64,000 bases of DNA from Boesenbergia rotunda (Eukaryota; Streptophyta; Magnoliopsida; Zingiberales; Zingiberaceae), in assembly GCA_024364735.1 (NCBI GenBank), contig JAGFNQ010000209.1, forward strand, positions 62,001 through 126,000. The letters run 5' to 3'. Positions 33,583-44,635 of the stretch are shown piece by piece. The position numbers were made by a program, and so were the translations under genes. Within the stretch, counting starts at the first letter, position 1; each line of letters begins with the position of its first letter. The notes beneath the pieces are model-generated. The model was not told where the DNA came from and did no database searches. It saw nothing but the letters and a program-made list of their open reading frames with translations.

Positions 33583-33725
33583 AACATAGTCAAACCATAA
33601 TCAACATAGTCAAACCATGGTCAACGCAGTCAAACCATGGTCAACCTAGTCAAACCATGGTCAACATAGTCAAACCATGGTCAAAGCAGTCAAACCATAG
33701 TCAAAGCAGTCAAACCATGGTCAAA
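33583..33725 (+). repeat. 20-bp tandem repeat in F spacer
   Basis: Seven copies of a 20-bp unit, catagtcaaaccatggtcaa with small changes (cgc, cct or agc at the start). Each holds the palindrome CCATGG flanked by GTCAAA and TCAA. Confidence 0.9.
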
Positions 33726-33762
33726 CAATGACAAGACATAATATTTGTCACTTCCTATACAC

Positions 33763-34027
33763 TCCGGGCGCCCGTGACTCCTCGGGCCCCCCCCCTTTCC
33801 TTTACCTACTTTCAAGGCAAAAAGATGCCTTCGCCCTTGACCAGGGCGCCCGGAACCACGCGGGCGCCCCCATCACAGTCAAAGCAGCAAAAGCTGCAGA
33901 TTCAGCCTGACCAGGGCGCCCGGGCCGCTCCGGGCGCCCCAACAGACCTAGTCACTGCCAATGGCAGTGACCACTGTCCCGGGCGCCCGGGAGCTCCCGG
34001 GCGCCCCCAATGACATGCCTATAAAAA
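33763..34027 (+). promoter_or_regulatory. Putative internal promoter of F: GGCGCC dyads plus TATA
   Basis: Four pairs of GGCGCC-type words: 33768-33785 (decayed right word), 33845-33868, 33915-33938 and 33983-34006, the last three with 12 bp between words. About 14 bp after the last word is TATAAAAA (34020-34027), and 105 bp further is the ATG of the envelope-like ORF. This is the same arrangement as in the LTR of this element, so I infer a separate promoter for the third ORF. Confidence 0.55.
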
Positions 34028-34131
34028 GGCATCCGAACCCCCTCTTCTTCCCACACCAAAAACCTTCCTTCTTCCTCACTTCCTTCCTTCCAAAGAGATC
34101 AAGTGACACTTGCGCTTCCTCAATCACAACC

Positions 34132-35378
34132 ATGCCTCCCCGGTATGATTTGTTTTATGCATTTAGAATTACTTTCCTAATTCCTTTTGCATTTAGAATT
34201 ATTCCTTTCTTATAAATGCATGCCTCTTAACTTAGAAAACGCCGAGCAAACCAAGCAAACCCCGGTACCGAACCGAGTCCCGACCCTAGGTTCCCGACTC
34301 TAGAACTGTGTAATAAGTTTGCTCGAACAACTTACAAGCCTATCAAAACTAGCTATCTCAATAGGCATTTCTTTATCCAATCCTGTCCCTTAGCCATGAA
34401 CGTCATAAACTTTTATCAACTAGATAACCTAGTATTTTGCACTCATACCATTAACGATCCTTATGTGCAGAATTCTACAATAACATAGTTAGACAGAACA
34501 ATCTCATATTTAACACTATTGTTCAAGGGATACCCCTGTCTATCACCCCTACCTTGCTAAATCGATTCCTTGGACTACGACCCTCCCAGTCCACCTTTTG
34601 TTGCTATCTACCTAGGAATCCTCCATTTGATCCTCCCTACTCTCACATTACATTAGACACTCTCCACTCCTATTTCTATAGGGAAGCTAGACTCCCCGCA
34701 GATAGACGATTCCAGTCCGTTGACCTTCAAGCACAGGACTACGCCCTGTACAGAGTCCTGGTCCGCTGTATCTTACCACTCTCCACTAGAGATGTCGCGA
34801 CCATGCGACCTTTTCATGCCTTCCTTCTGTATGCCTTGATCCATCACCTTGACATTGACATTGGGCTACACATGTTTCATACTATTCTGCATGCGTCCAG
34901 TGTTACGACCCAAGGACGAGTGCGCACTCCATTCTGCCACATCATCACCTCCCTCCTTCATCACCACGGTCGTGACATTACCGTGGGTGAAATAACCGCG
35001 ATGACCGATTTTGATGAGATAGGATTTAGGAACTTCTCTTTAGCTGGTCTAGAGGTATCAGCCACCGGGGTTTTGAGTTGAAGACGACAACAAGCCGGGG
35101 CTCCGATCGACTCAGACGAGGAGGTAGACGTTGCTGATCTCGCAGCAGAGATACGGGACCATATAGATCAGCCTCCACCACCGACCATCGACCAACGCTT
35201 CACACAGATGCAGATGGAGATCCACAGTCTCCGAGAGGAGGTCGAGGCCTATCACATCGAGCAGATGAACGCTCGTAGAGCCGATCGAGAGGTGGCAGAT
35301 GCACGATACATTGAGATGATGTCGCTTCTCAGATCATGGCAGCCTGGCTCATCTGACCACCCTGTCCCTTCTTCATAG
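34132..35378 (+). pseudogene. Envelope-like ORF of element F, with probable intron
   Basis: ATG at 34132 gives MPP plus a split codon, then a likely intron 34143-34235 (gtatga...cttag, 93 bp). Exon 2 opens KRRANQANPGTEPSPDPRFP. It has LNRHFFIQSCPLAMNVINFY and, after a one-base loss near 34472, FYNNIVRQNNLIF and LLNRFLGLRPSQS, followed by a long conserved-looking globular part (LHSYFYREARLPADRRFQ, MRPFHAFLLYALIHHLDIDI, CHIITSLLHHHGRDI). An in-frame stop at 35079-35081 is followed in the same frame by an acidic linker and a coiled coil (MQMEIHSLREEVEAYHIEQM) to a stop at 35376-35378. No signal peptide or clear membrane segment is seen, so envelope-like describes position only. It resembles plant transposon-associated ORFs with an FYxN motif and the ORF at 2-325. 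Confidence 0.65.
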
Positions 35379-37009
35379 TTAGACTATTTTCAGCATTGTA
35401 CTAAGTAACTAAAACTTGACTCATGTTTGACTCTACTGGACCTCTGTTTGACCAGTTAACCTATTTTGTTTGACTACTTATTTGACTTGAGTATCTGATC
35501 TATACTATGCTTGGTAGAATATGTTAAGTCTACTATTGGTTTTCTTACTCAAATCAGTTTTAAAGAAATTTTTAAAATGGTTTTAAAATCAGCTTTTATT
35601 CAGTTTTGAAAAGTTTTAAAATAAATTTTTCGACTTAGTTTTATTTTCAAAACTACCCCTTTTCAAAACTAGGGCTTTTTCGTAAATGGACTTAGCCTAG
35701 GCCCTAACCTTAGAACTGCATGCACCTATAGATTTAGAAGCCAGCATCTCACAAGCACCTTAGGATACTTTTGATTGATAACTTAGAAAGGGTTGAGATG
35801 CTTAGGTCTTTGCCTTAATTCAAGATGTAGATCAGTGCATCTGCAGTAATTGGGGCACTAAATACAACTTACACAGTAATCAAGTTAAGTGTCAAGTTTA
35901 GAAAATCTAACTTGAACAGAACACTTAACTTGACTAACCCTAGCGAAAACTACTGTTTATAACAGTTAGTGAGTAGCCAATTGGGTTAGACAGGTCCCTA
36001 AAAGAGGAAATTGAAACTGATTTGATTTAACTCTTATCATGAATTGGTTCAGTACAGCAAATTTTGCAGCTACTATTATCTTTTATGCAATTTAATTATC
36101 TTATTTCTGCTATATATATTTGTGTTTGATATATGACAAAGGGGGAGAGATAGGAAAGGAGAGTTTAAAATTTTTTTTCAAAATTTCAAACTCTATCCTT
36201 TATTCAAAAAGTACTTATACTAAGTTTTTCAAAGTACTAAGTTTTTCAAAGTACTAAATTTTTCTAAGTACTTAAGTCTTTCAAACTTTCCTAAATACAA
36301 ACATTCCTAAGTACTTAAAACTTAATTTTTCAAAACTCCCCTAAGTACTTATGTTTCTCAAAACTTCACTAAAGTACTTAAGTCTTTCAAACTTTCCTAA
36401 ATACAAACATTCCTAAGTACTTAAAACTAAAGTTTTTCCTAAGTACTTAAAACTTAATTTTTCAAATTTTCCTAAAGTACTTTGAACTGAGATCTTCGAA
36501 TTTTTCTAAGTACTTCGAACTGAAATTTTCAAAAAAATTTCTAAGTACTTTGAACTGAAGTTTTCACTCAAAAATTTTCCTAAGTACTTTGAACTGATTT
36601 TTCTAAGCACTCAAACTTAAGTTTTCAAAAACCCTCTAAGTATTTTAAACTTAAGTTTTTAACTCTTTGAGTACTTAAACTTAAATTTTTGAAATTTTTT
36701 CCTTAGTACTCAAACTTAAGTTTTCAAAATCTTTCTTAAGTTTTCAAAATTGTCTAAATACTTCTAAATATTTTACAAGTTTTTCCAAAGTACACAACGA
36801 AAATCATTTTGGAAAATATAGCTTTAAAGCTTAAAATTTTCTAAGTTAAAACCATCTTTAGACTTAGAATCTATTTTCAAAAACCCCACGAATTTTTGAA
36901 AAATCTAGGGGGAGATTCCTTCCAGGGGAGGGAACAAAAGGTAATTTTTATATGCTTTGATAAACTTAACTTTTTGAACCAGGTTGCCATAAATCAAAAA
37001 GGGGGAGAT
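35379..37009 (+). other. F 3' non-coding region and polypurine tract
   Basis: No gene. The first half is ordinary AT-rich sequence with gttaagt/caaaaca words. From 36170 to 36800 there are about fifteen degenerate units built on CTAAGTACTT with intervening tttcaaa, 35-45 bp each; the word is nearly palindromic. Near 36130 there is aaagggggagagat and near 36905 taggggga, both polypurine-like. The functional tract is AAAAAGGGGGAGAT (36996-37009) next to the LTR. Confidence 0.75.
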
Positions 37010-38427
37010 TGTTGGTGCAGAAAGCACCCAAGTCGAACCTGAGTTTTGATAATGGCAAAAGGGTTCAAAAGTTAAGTCTTATTTGTTATCTAACATATTA
37101 CTCAAGTGTGCAGGAAAAGTCCTAGCGAAGGACTGCTAGGCACTGGCGAAGGAATGCCAGGGTACAAAGTCCTAGCGAAGGACTGCTAGGCACTGGCGAA
37201 GGAATGCCAGGGTAAAAAGTCCTAGCGAAGGACTGCTAGGCACTGGCGAAGGAATGCCAGAGTACTGAAGCCCTAGCGAAGGACTGCTAGGCACCAGGCG
37301 AAGGACAGCTTGGGACTGAAGACCTGGCGAAGGAATGCTAGGCACCGGGCAAAGGACAGCTCGGTATCCAAGACCTGGCGAAGGACCGCTAGGCAAAAGT
37401 CCAACCGGAGGAGCCGGTTGGCATTAGGTACATTCTCTCGAGAGGAGTAGGTGAGGACGCGTTCCCCGTCGAGAGAGAATAGTAGGCGTCGGTTCGACCT
37501 AGGGCTCCATTTTGGAGACCAAAGTCAGAACCAAGACAGCTAAGGCTATATAAAACTTAAATATTATTACTTTATGTTGTTTTGGACTAACCCTGGATGC
37601 AGGACCGAATGAACGAGTGTCTGCAGCTCAGAGAGCCTCAAAGGAGTGAGGCAACAGCTGAGTAGGGCGCCCGGAGTGTCCCGGGCGCCCCCAAGGTTAA
37701 CACAAAACAGTCGAATAAAAAGAACTGTTTCTGCAGCTATTGGTCAGGGCGCCCCCGTGCTCCCGGGCGCCCCCACTGCTCCCGGGCACCCCCAGCGCTC
37801 CGGGCGCCCCCAGGTGAAGCTGACAGAACAGATCCCCTCGAAGCCAACGGATAAGAAGGAGACCCGGTCAACCCGGGCGCCCCCAGCGTTCAGGGCGCCC
37901 CCGTCAAAGCTTGATCCCGAGTTTTAAGGGATCAGTGCTGAACGAGAAGGAAGTGGATCGACTGACACGTGGGGGGGCGCCCCCGACGATCCGGGCGCCC
38001 CCAGGTGCTATAAAAGGACCCTCGAACCAAGGCTTTAGAACAACAATTCTTTCAACGCTCCTACGCTCTTCTGCTCCCGCGCTCTGCTTCGGAAACCTCT
38101 CAACTCGAGATACAAGCGCCGATGACGTCCCTCCGCTCCGAAAATTCAATCTACACCAGACGTCGGTAAAGAAGAGCTATTTTCTTTTCAGTTTACTATA
38201 CTACAATTGTACAACTCTTGTAAACTATTTTTGCGCACTTATAGAATTGCCCGCAGAAAACGGTCAACGACCGTGGGCCTTGGAGTAGGAGTCGACCTAG
38301 GCTCCGAACCAAGTAAAACTACCTGTGTTCGCGATTGTTTTTATTCCGCTGCATACTTGCTCTAATTTCTATCCGAAAAGTGTTTAACGATATTCACCCC
38401 CCCTCTATCGTTTCACTCGATCCAACA
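37010..38427 (+). mobile_element. 3' LTR of element F
   Basis: TGTTGGTGCAGAAAGC...ATCCAACA, about 1.42 kb, matching 29494-30946 with small changes and one fewer hairpin unit. TATA box TATAAAAG is at 38009-38016 after GGCGCC dyads (37672-37998). Unusually for a 3' LTR it is followed by a primer site and leader, so it also serves as the 5' LTR of a second, broken copy. Confidence 0.92.
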
Positions 38428-38640
38428 AGTTGTATCAGAGCGGGGAAGTTCAAATTTGGTGCAACCACCAGTTTGAAAATTTTTCAGAATTTTTTTTTAA
38501 AATTTTCTTTTAATATTTTTTTTTCTTTGTTCGAATTTCTTCAAATATTCTTTTTTCGTTCGAATTTCTTCTCGTTGATCGAGGATTGGTGCAACACCCC
38601 TCGATATTTAATTTTCTTTATCCCGCACTACTAACCCAAT
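38428..38640 (+). other. Second primer site and leader after LTR F, broken
   Basis: TTGTATCAGAGC at 38430-38441 is a primer site with one change, followed by the same leader as 30961-31200 (caaatttggtgcaaccaccag, poly-T runs, gttgatcgagg.ttggtgcaac, cactactaa). The leader stops at about 38636, before any gag, where minus-strand E sequence begins. Confidence 0.85.
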
Positions 38641-39191
38641 CTAGAGTTATCAATCATGTTAACCTTATGGGTTTTGTGAGACAAATTTTACCAGAAGTAA
38701 AGATTTTATTAAAAAATGATTAATTTTGAAAAGTTGAATTAATTTTGAAAACAGCTTAATTTATTTAAAAAGTGGCTGAATATAAGATTAATTGAAATTT
38801 GTGTTAGATTCAAATATGACAATAGTAAAGTGAATTTGGTTTTCAATAATCGGCTTCCAGGTCTTGGCGAGGCACTAGGCCTTCTTTGGTCGTAGCCTTA
38901 TTGGATCATCAACCCTTTCCTTGACAAAGCCTTTTAGTAAAAATCCATCTTCAAGTTACTCCTTGAAAGATTTTGGTCTAACTAGTTTGGGTCTTGGATC
39001 GGTAGCTTCGGCTAATTTCGCCAAAATGACTTTCCTAACGTACTATCATCTCACCTCCACCCAATACTATGTTGTTCAAATTTCAGTTATATCGTTTTAG
39101 TCCTTATTCTAACCAGTCCTAGGTCTAAGCATGGTAATTTGTAGAAAATAAATAAACAATCAAGCATGCAATTCAAATTAAGAAAAGATTT
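38641..39191 (-). other. Post-gag spacer of element E
   Basis: Minus-strand counterpart of 32912-33490 in F, with the same words in the same order. It ends at the junction with the F leader near 38640. There is no coding sequence, and no envelope-like ORF or 3' LTR of E survives here. Confidence 0.8.
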
Positions 39192-40846
39192 TATCTAATT
39201 ATAAAAATTAGTTTTAAATTGGCTCCCCCTGGACTAAAGCCACGGTAATGATTAGGCAAGATGTGAATCTTGTCCTTGGGGATTCAATACTGGTTTGGTC
39301 CAGCTTGGTTGTTCAGGCAAAGTTTGGGTACCCATGCTTGAACTTTGGGTCTAGATTGGTTCAATACAACATCGTATGACCTTTGTCTCGACTTGGTTCG
39401 ATACCCAAACCCAGATCAATTTAGAACAGACTTCTGTTTTCTAAGCATCATGTCACGACCCTTGGAACCCGAAGTGAATCATTCTAAAGCCGCTCTAAGG
39501 CTCTTGACTTGAGTTTTCAAGGAGGAGTTCTCTTTCTCAAGTTTTTCAACTTGAGTAGAGGTTCCTTCTTGAACATTCTCGGTCAAAGATCTAGAGTCAA
39601 CTCTCTCTTTTAGGAGTTTTACTTCCTATAGGAGGGACTCGACTCGGATTTTGGCTTTCGCCAAGTTACGAGATAGGTAAGTAATTAACTTTGATAATTC
39701 AACTTTAGAGTAACCACTTACAGTTATTTTGCCGTTCTCTGAAATTGTGAGCCTTCCGTCGTCCGGCTCTGATTCTGATCCGGTGTCGATGTCTTCCGAA
39801 GCGGTCAAGGCGAGAAGGTTCGATTGTGCGACCTCTTCTTCTTCAGAAGAAGAAGATTCGTCCCACGTGGCTTGAAGAGTCTTCTTCCTTCGAGTCTTCT
39901 TGGCTTCTTTTAGATTAGGGCACTCTGATTTGTAGTGTACCTTCTTGTTGCACTCGTAGCATGTCACATTTGATTTGGTCTTAGATGTTGAGGGTTCAGC
40001 TGGATCTTCCTTCTTTCGGCTGGCTTTTCTTCTATTAGTCTGATGCTTCAGCTCCTTGTAGTAGTCCCGGGCTAGCCGAACCAGCTTGGGTCGATCCCCT
40101 TCACTGTCTTCTGAGTCTGAGTCTGAGTCAGACTCGGGTGCAGGTTGAGGCTTTTTCTTGGCCACCTTTCCTTGGGTTTTTCCTGCAAGAAAAGTTATAC
40201 CTTTATCGGCCAAAGTGCAGTTAGTCTGCTTGTGTAATTCTAATTCTGAAAATAATTCGTCTAATTTAATTTTAGAAAGATCCCTAGAAACCTTGTAAGC
40301 ATCTACCATAGATGCCCACAAAGTATTTCTTGGGAAAACATTTAGGGTATACCTGATAAGGTCACGGTTTTCTACCTTGTGACCAATTGTGTGCAAGTCG
40401 TTCATCAGCTCCTGGATCTTGGCGTGGAGCTGGGCTGCTGACTCGCCTTCGTTCATTTTGATTGTGTACAATTTGTTCAGCAGTAGGTCCCTTTTGCTGA
40501 TTCTGGTATCGGAGGTACCTTCATGCAATTCAATCAGCTTGCTCCAGAGTTCTTTGGCACTGTTGAAGGGACCCACCTGGTTCAGTTCTTCTTTGGTTAA
40601 TCTGCATTGCAGTGTCTTGGTTGCCTTTGCATCAGCCTCGATCTTTTTCTTCAGCGAGGCGTCCCATTCTGAGTAATGCTGTGTCACTCCTTCAACATTC
40701 TTGGGGATTTCCAAAACAGATTGGATTATTATCCACATATCCACCTGAGTTTTCAAGTGGACTTCCATCCGACTCTTCCAGTAGGAGAAGTCTTCTCCAC
40801 TGAAGAGTGGTGGTCTGGCTGTGCTGAAACCATCTTGCATGACCAT
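39192..40846 (-). pseudogene. Gag of element E, pol-less type
   Basis: 406 residues uninterrupted from MVMQDGFSTARPPLFSG at 40846 to a stop at 39626, then 145 codons more with two further stops to the common tail HYRGFSPGGA and stop at 39194-39192. Order: UBN2-type capsid (LHEGTSDTRISKRDLL, KVENRDLIRYTLN), Lys/Pro linker, acidic SDSDSEDSEGD, zinc knuckle CYECNKKVHYKSEC (the usual Gly before His is Val), DESSSSEEEE and a coiled coil. It is the best preserved gag in the window. Its tail is the same as in F and no protease follows. Primer site and LTR lie directly upstream at 41062-42333. Confidence 0.92.
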
Positions 40847-41061
40847 TATAATTTCTGAAATAACAAAAAAACAAGGAAATTATATCCCAAGACTTGGTCT
40901 TGGATTAGTAGTGCGGGAATAAAATAATTGAGAAAAAACAATCGAGTGGTGTTGCACCAACCTCGATTAACGAGAAAAATCGAAAGGGAAAAAAAATTAA
41001 AAATTTCATAAAATCCGAAAAAAACTCTCAAAATAGTGGTTGCACCAAATTTGAGCCACCC

Positions 41062-41073
41062 GCTCTGATACCA
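41062..41073 (-). other. Primer binding site of element E
   Basis: Minus strand TGGTATCAGAGC, perfect, two bases from the LTR end at 41076. Confidence 0.94.
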
Positions 41074-41075
41074 CT

Positions 41076-42333
41076 TGTTGGATCGAGAAAAACGATAGAG
41101 GGGGGTGAATATCGTTAAAAACTTTTCGGATTAAGATAGAGCAGATACGCAGCGGAAAGAAATTAAATGCACAAGAACACAAGTCTATTTTTTTACTTGG
41201 TTCGGAGTCACAGTCGGCTCCTACTCCAAGGCCCACGGTCCTTGACCGTTTACTTTGAGCAATACTATAATCGCGCAAAAAGATTTACAAGTTAAGTACA
41301 AGATTATATCAGGAAATTGAAATGGATACACTTTTCGTTACTGACGCCCGAGGTGGATCGTATTTCGGAGCAGAGGGTCGTCGTCAGCGCTGGGATCTCG
41401 AAGTCGGAGTTTGCCGAGGCCTAGCACTTGAACGAATAACTTTGGAGTGTTGAGAAAAAGTGATATTGAAGCCTTGGGGTCAAGCCCCTTTTATAGTGCT
41501 CATACGGGCGCTTGTGATGTTGGGGGCGCCTGACACGTGCCCTTCGATCCGCGAATCCTTATCCGCGGGCTTGGTCAACGCTTATTCTCCCCTACTTGGG
41601 CGCCTGAGCAGATGGGGGCGCCCGTGACCTCACGGGCGCCTGAACCGGCTTGGTGCAGAGGCTTCGTAGCTATGCTTTGGGTTTTGCCTTCACTCTTGGG
41701 CGCCCGTATCCATACGGGCGCTTGAGCCCATTCAGGCGCCTGTCTCCATTCGGGCGCCTAGGCCCAGTGAAGTACCTCACTTGCAGACGACCAGTCCTTC
41801 GACTCTGCAACTTAGGTTAGTCCCAAAAAACATAACAAGTATTAAATACATCCGTAGCTGTCTTGGTTCTGACTTCGGGTCTCCCAAATGGAACCCTAGG
41901 TCAAACCGACGCCTACTGTTCCCTCGACGGGGAACGCGTCCTCACCTACTCTTCTCAGGAGAGTTTACCTTTTGCCAACCGGCTCCTCCGGTTAGACTTT
42001 TGCCCAATCCACCTGACTAGGTCTTCGTGTCCAACTTCCGGTCAGGTCTTCCTGCCCGACATCCGGTCAGGTCTTCGGTGCCCAGCCCCTTGCCAGGACT
42101 TCGTGCCCAGTCCTCGACCAGGACTTCTTTGCCCGACATCCGGTCAGGTCTTCTTGCCCAGTCCTTGACCAGGACTTCTTTGCCCAGCCCTTTGCCAGGA
42201 CTTCTTGCCTAGTGTACCTAGGACTTCTTCCTGCACACTCAGTGAACAAGTTAGATCACAATAACATCTTAACTTCTGAACCCTTTGTCATTATCAAAAC
42301 CCAGGTTTGACTTAGGTGCTGCCTGCACCAACA
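41076..42333 (-). mobile_element. 5' LTR of element E
   Basis: TGTTGGTGCAGGCAGCACC...GATCCAACA in minus orientation, about 1.26 kb, closely related in layout to LTRs D and F. TATA box (minus strand TATAAAAG) is at 41495-41488, with GGCGCC pairs upstream at 41505-41765, 12 bp between words in intact pairs. Next comes a hairpin array of gtcctggtcaaggac-type units (42000-42230). It lies at the broken edge of the MULE transposase at 42333/42334. Confidence 0.92.
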
Positions 42334-42945
42334 CTTTGTTCAAGACTACACGTGAACTTTCCATAAACAGGTTAATTGATAATATAAGAAGAAAGGTAGC
42401 TCAATGGTTCTTTAACCGAAGAGAGGAGGTCTCAAAATGACATGTTGCTTTGACACCTCATGCTACAAAAGAAATGGATTCAAGGAGAGAGAAAGCTAGA
42501 GCATATAAGGTTCACCCTTACTCTCAATCAGAAATGGAAGTAGAGACATGGGGCACTTCATACATTGTTGATTTGGAAAATAAAATATTGTCTATATGGG
42601 GAGTTTCAAAATTCAGGACTCCCTTGCTCACATGCTATTGCCGTCATCATTCACCGGAACATGGATACACTCCCATATTGTGAGTATTATTTTTATTCAG
42701 AAAATTGGAATGCCATTTACATGGATCGTATTTACCCTTGTCGAAGCAAGCAGTTTTGGCCTAAGGGCGTAAACAACATTATAGTTTATAACCCCGTAGC
42801 CTTGTGCAGCCCGGTAGACGAAAGAAGGCACGGATTGAGTCGAGACACAATGACAAGGTAAAACTAAAATGCAGCCGCTGCAAACAACTTGGCCATAATA
42901 GAAGGACTTGTAGAATGTCGCCAGCCCAGGGTCTTGAGTTACTTG
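42334..42945 (+). pseudogene. MULE (MuDR-type) transposase, C-terminal part
   Basis: The 5' portion with the DDE core is missing, cut by LTR E. The remainder opens with FKTTRELSINRLIDNIRRKV and AQWFFNRREEVSK. After a stop and a frameshift it shows the SWIM zinc finger part FQNSGLPCSHAIAV and YCEYYFYSENWNAIY, then YPCRSKQFWPKG. A second zinc finger, CSRCKQLGHNRRTC at 42870-42911, is the CCHC knuckle at the end of many plant MuDR transposases. The order SWIM then CCHC is diagnostic. It would have cut and pasted a Mutator-like element; this copy is dead. Confidence 0.85.
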
Positions 42946-43269
42946 GTATATGTATTGTAGGAATATTCTGGTTGAAGTGTATATTTTGTAAGCAGGAGAA
43001 ATAAATGTATATATTTTGTATATTGTACAGCCATAGTATTGTGAAAAAACTAGTTGTTGTTAATGTTGTCACTTGAAGTGGTATTCCAATATTATAATAC
43101 ATTTCACCTTATCTAATTCAATGTAAGCAGAATAGATCAGTCCTGAAGTCCTCTGATTTGTAATTATATTTCAGGTCTTGAAGTCCTGAAGTCCTCTATT
43201 TTCTGAATATCTTTGATTTGAGGCCCTCTGATTTCTGCTTTGTTGATGCATTGTTCTGTGTCAACTGAT

Positions 43270-43930
43270 ACTGTATGATTACATAATTGATATTCATTAG
43301 GACTATGTTTGGACACCAAAAATATCATTTCCTAGCTAAACTCTAACTAGTAATATCGAGTTTTGAGAAATCCAAATATCCTAGGTCATGGTTTAGCATG
43401 GACCTACAAAACTCCTACTGTGCCAAATTCTGAAAATATGAGTTCATGGTTTAGCATGGAATCCAATTTTGGTATGCATTGTGTATTTAGGTACTCTCTA
43501 GGTGAAACCTTCTTGTTTCAAGTTTAAACAAATGTAAGCATGTTTAGTTCATACATGAGTATTTCAATCATAAATTATTAAATTTTGTCACAACTTGTAC
43601 AATTATATCAAAGATTGCCCTATAAATATTTAAGTTAATAAATCATGATAAAATAATATAAAAAATAATTTTCAAATGGAAAAACAAATTTTAGCGCACG
43701 TTGGGCCTGAAGTAATCTGATTTCAGGCCCACATTGGACATGAAATAAGATGATTTCAGGCCCGACGTGGGCCTAAAATTAGATTAATTCAGGCCCGACG
43801 TGGGCCTGAATCACATTATTTCAGGCCCTGCGTGGGCCTGAATAAGATTTTTTTAGGCCCAGCGTGGGCCTAAAATGAGATTATTTCAGACCCACCGTGG
43901 GCCTGAATTCAAATTATTTCAGGCCCTCTG
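43270..43930. repeat. Left arm of an inverted-repeat (foldback) structure
   Basis: Outer part (43270-43440) is a reverse copy of the 165-bp unit; the middle is AT-rich (43500-43680). The inner part (43690-43930) is a row of palindromes such as TTTCAGGCCC-acg-tGGGCCTGAA. The same three parts recur in inverted order and orientation at 45900-46500. Confidence 0.75.
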
Positions 43931-44139
43931 ATAATCAAAAGCAAGGTTCAATATTACTGATGGTATAGACAACAATTATAGATTATAGATTAATCATTAC
44001 ACAACAACATGGATCGAAAGTAATGTCCCATTAATTTCAAAAGGATTACATACATTATAACTACAAATATAATGTTTGTCATGACAATTACAAATGCATT
44101 GTATCAACAAAACCAATATTTACATATTAACCTTCCAGA

Positions 44140-44480
44140 ACTTGTCTCTCATAATTTTATATCCCACCTGAAATCAATAAGGTTTCATTTGCTTTTGGGT
44201 AAAGTCTGTAGATCTTTTAAACAATAGACTTTCAACATAGTGCATGAGGAAAAAAGCATAATCCACCCTTAAAAAAATAAATATTTTAAATTATGGTTAG
44301 CATATTAATCCATCCATAAAAGATTATGTATTTTTTAACCAAAATAAACATGATCTTACGATCTGCTTTGGGTGGGTCCATGTACTTCAATTTTATTAAA
44401 ATCTTTCCACGATATGGAAGGCAATCCTTTATTCCCATCTCGTGTAATATGACCGGTTCATATCTTTGAAAAATGCCACC
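44140..44480 (-). pseudogene. Second, broken copy of the Ulp1-like 3' exons
   Basis: Minus-strand translation near 44266 gives VDYAFFLMHYVESLLF, matching VDCAFF in the Ulp1-like gene at 46820 but with the catalytic Cys changed to Tyr (codon 44260-44258). It continues FTQKQMKPY, then after an intron-like break GYKIMRDKFW. Upstream, 44480-44350 may be another exon (KDCLPYRGK), less certain. It lies inside the foldback structure, so it may be a captured fragment. Confidence 0.55.
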
Positions 44481-44635
44481 TACACATAAATTACAATAGT
44501 AACAAAAAATATATTTTATTAAATCAATTTGTAATGGTTTATATATTAAATATAAAACTTACAGTTTTCTCAAATATGACAGTGTACCCTTCTGTAGCGC
44601 AGACTATGAACTCATATTTTCAGAATTTGACACAG

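Larger units (their letters stand above)
32912..34131 (+). other. Spacer between gag and envelope-like ORF in F
   Basis: No gene. It begins with a part conserved in E and J (gaggtgagatgatagta..., aaactagttagacc, aagaaggcc), then AT-rich sequence with few features, a 20-bp tandem repeat (33583-33725), GGCGCC dyads and a TATA box (33763-34027), and about 100 bp of leader. All of pol is absent. Confidence 0.8.

Noticed and set aside
42334..42945. A host FAR1/FHY3-type gene instead of a transposase
   Set aside because: The SWIM part followed by the CCHC knuckle CSRCKQLGHNRRTC is the MuDR-type order; the fragment is decayed and lies among transposons.
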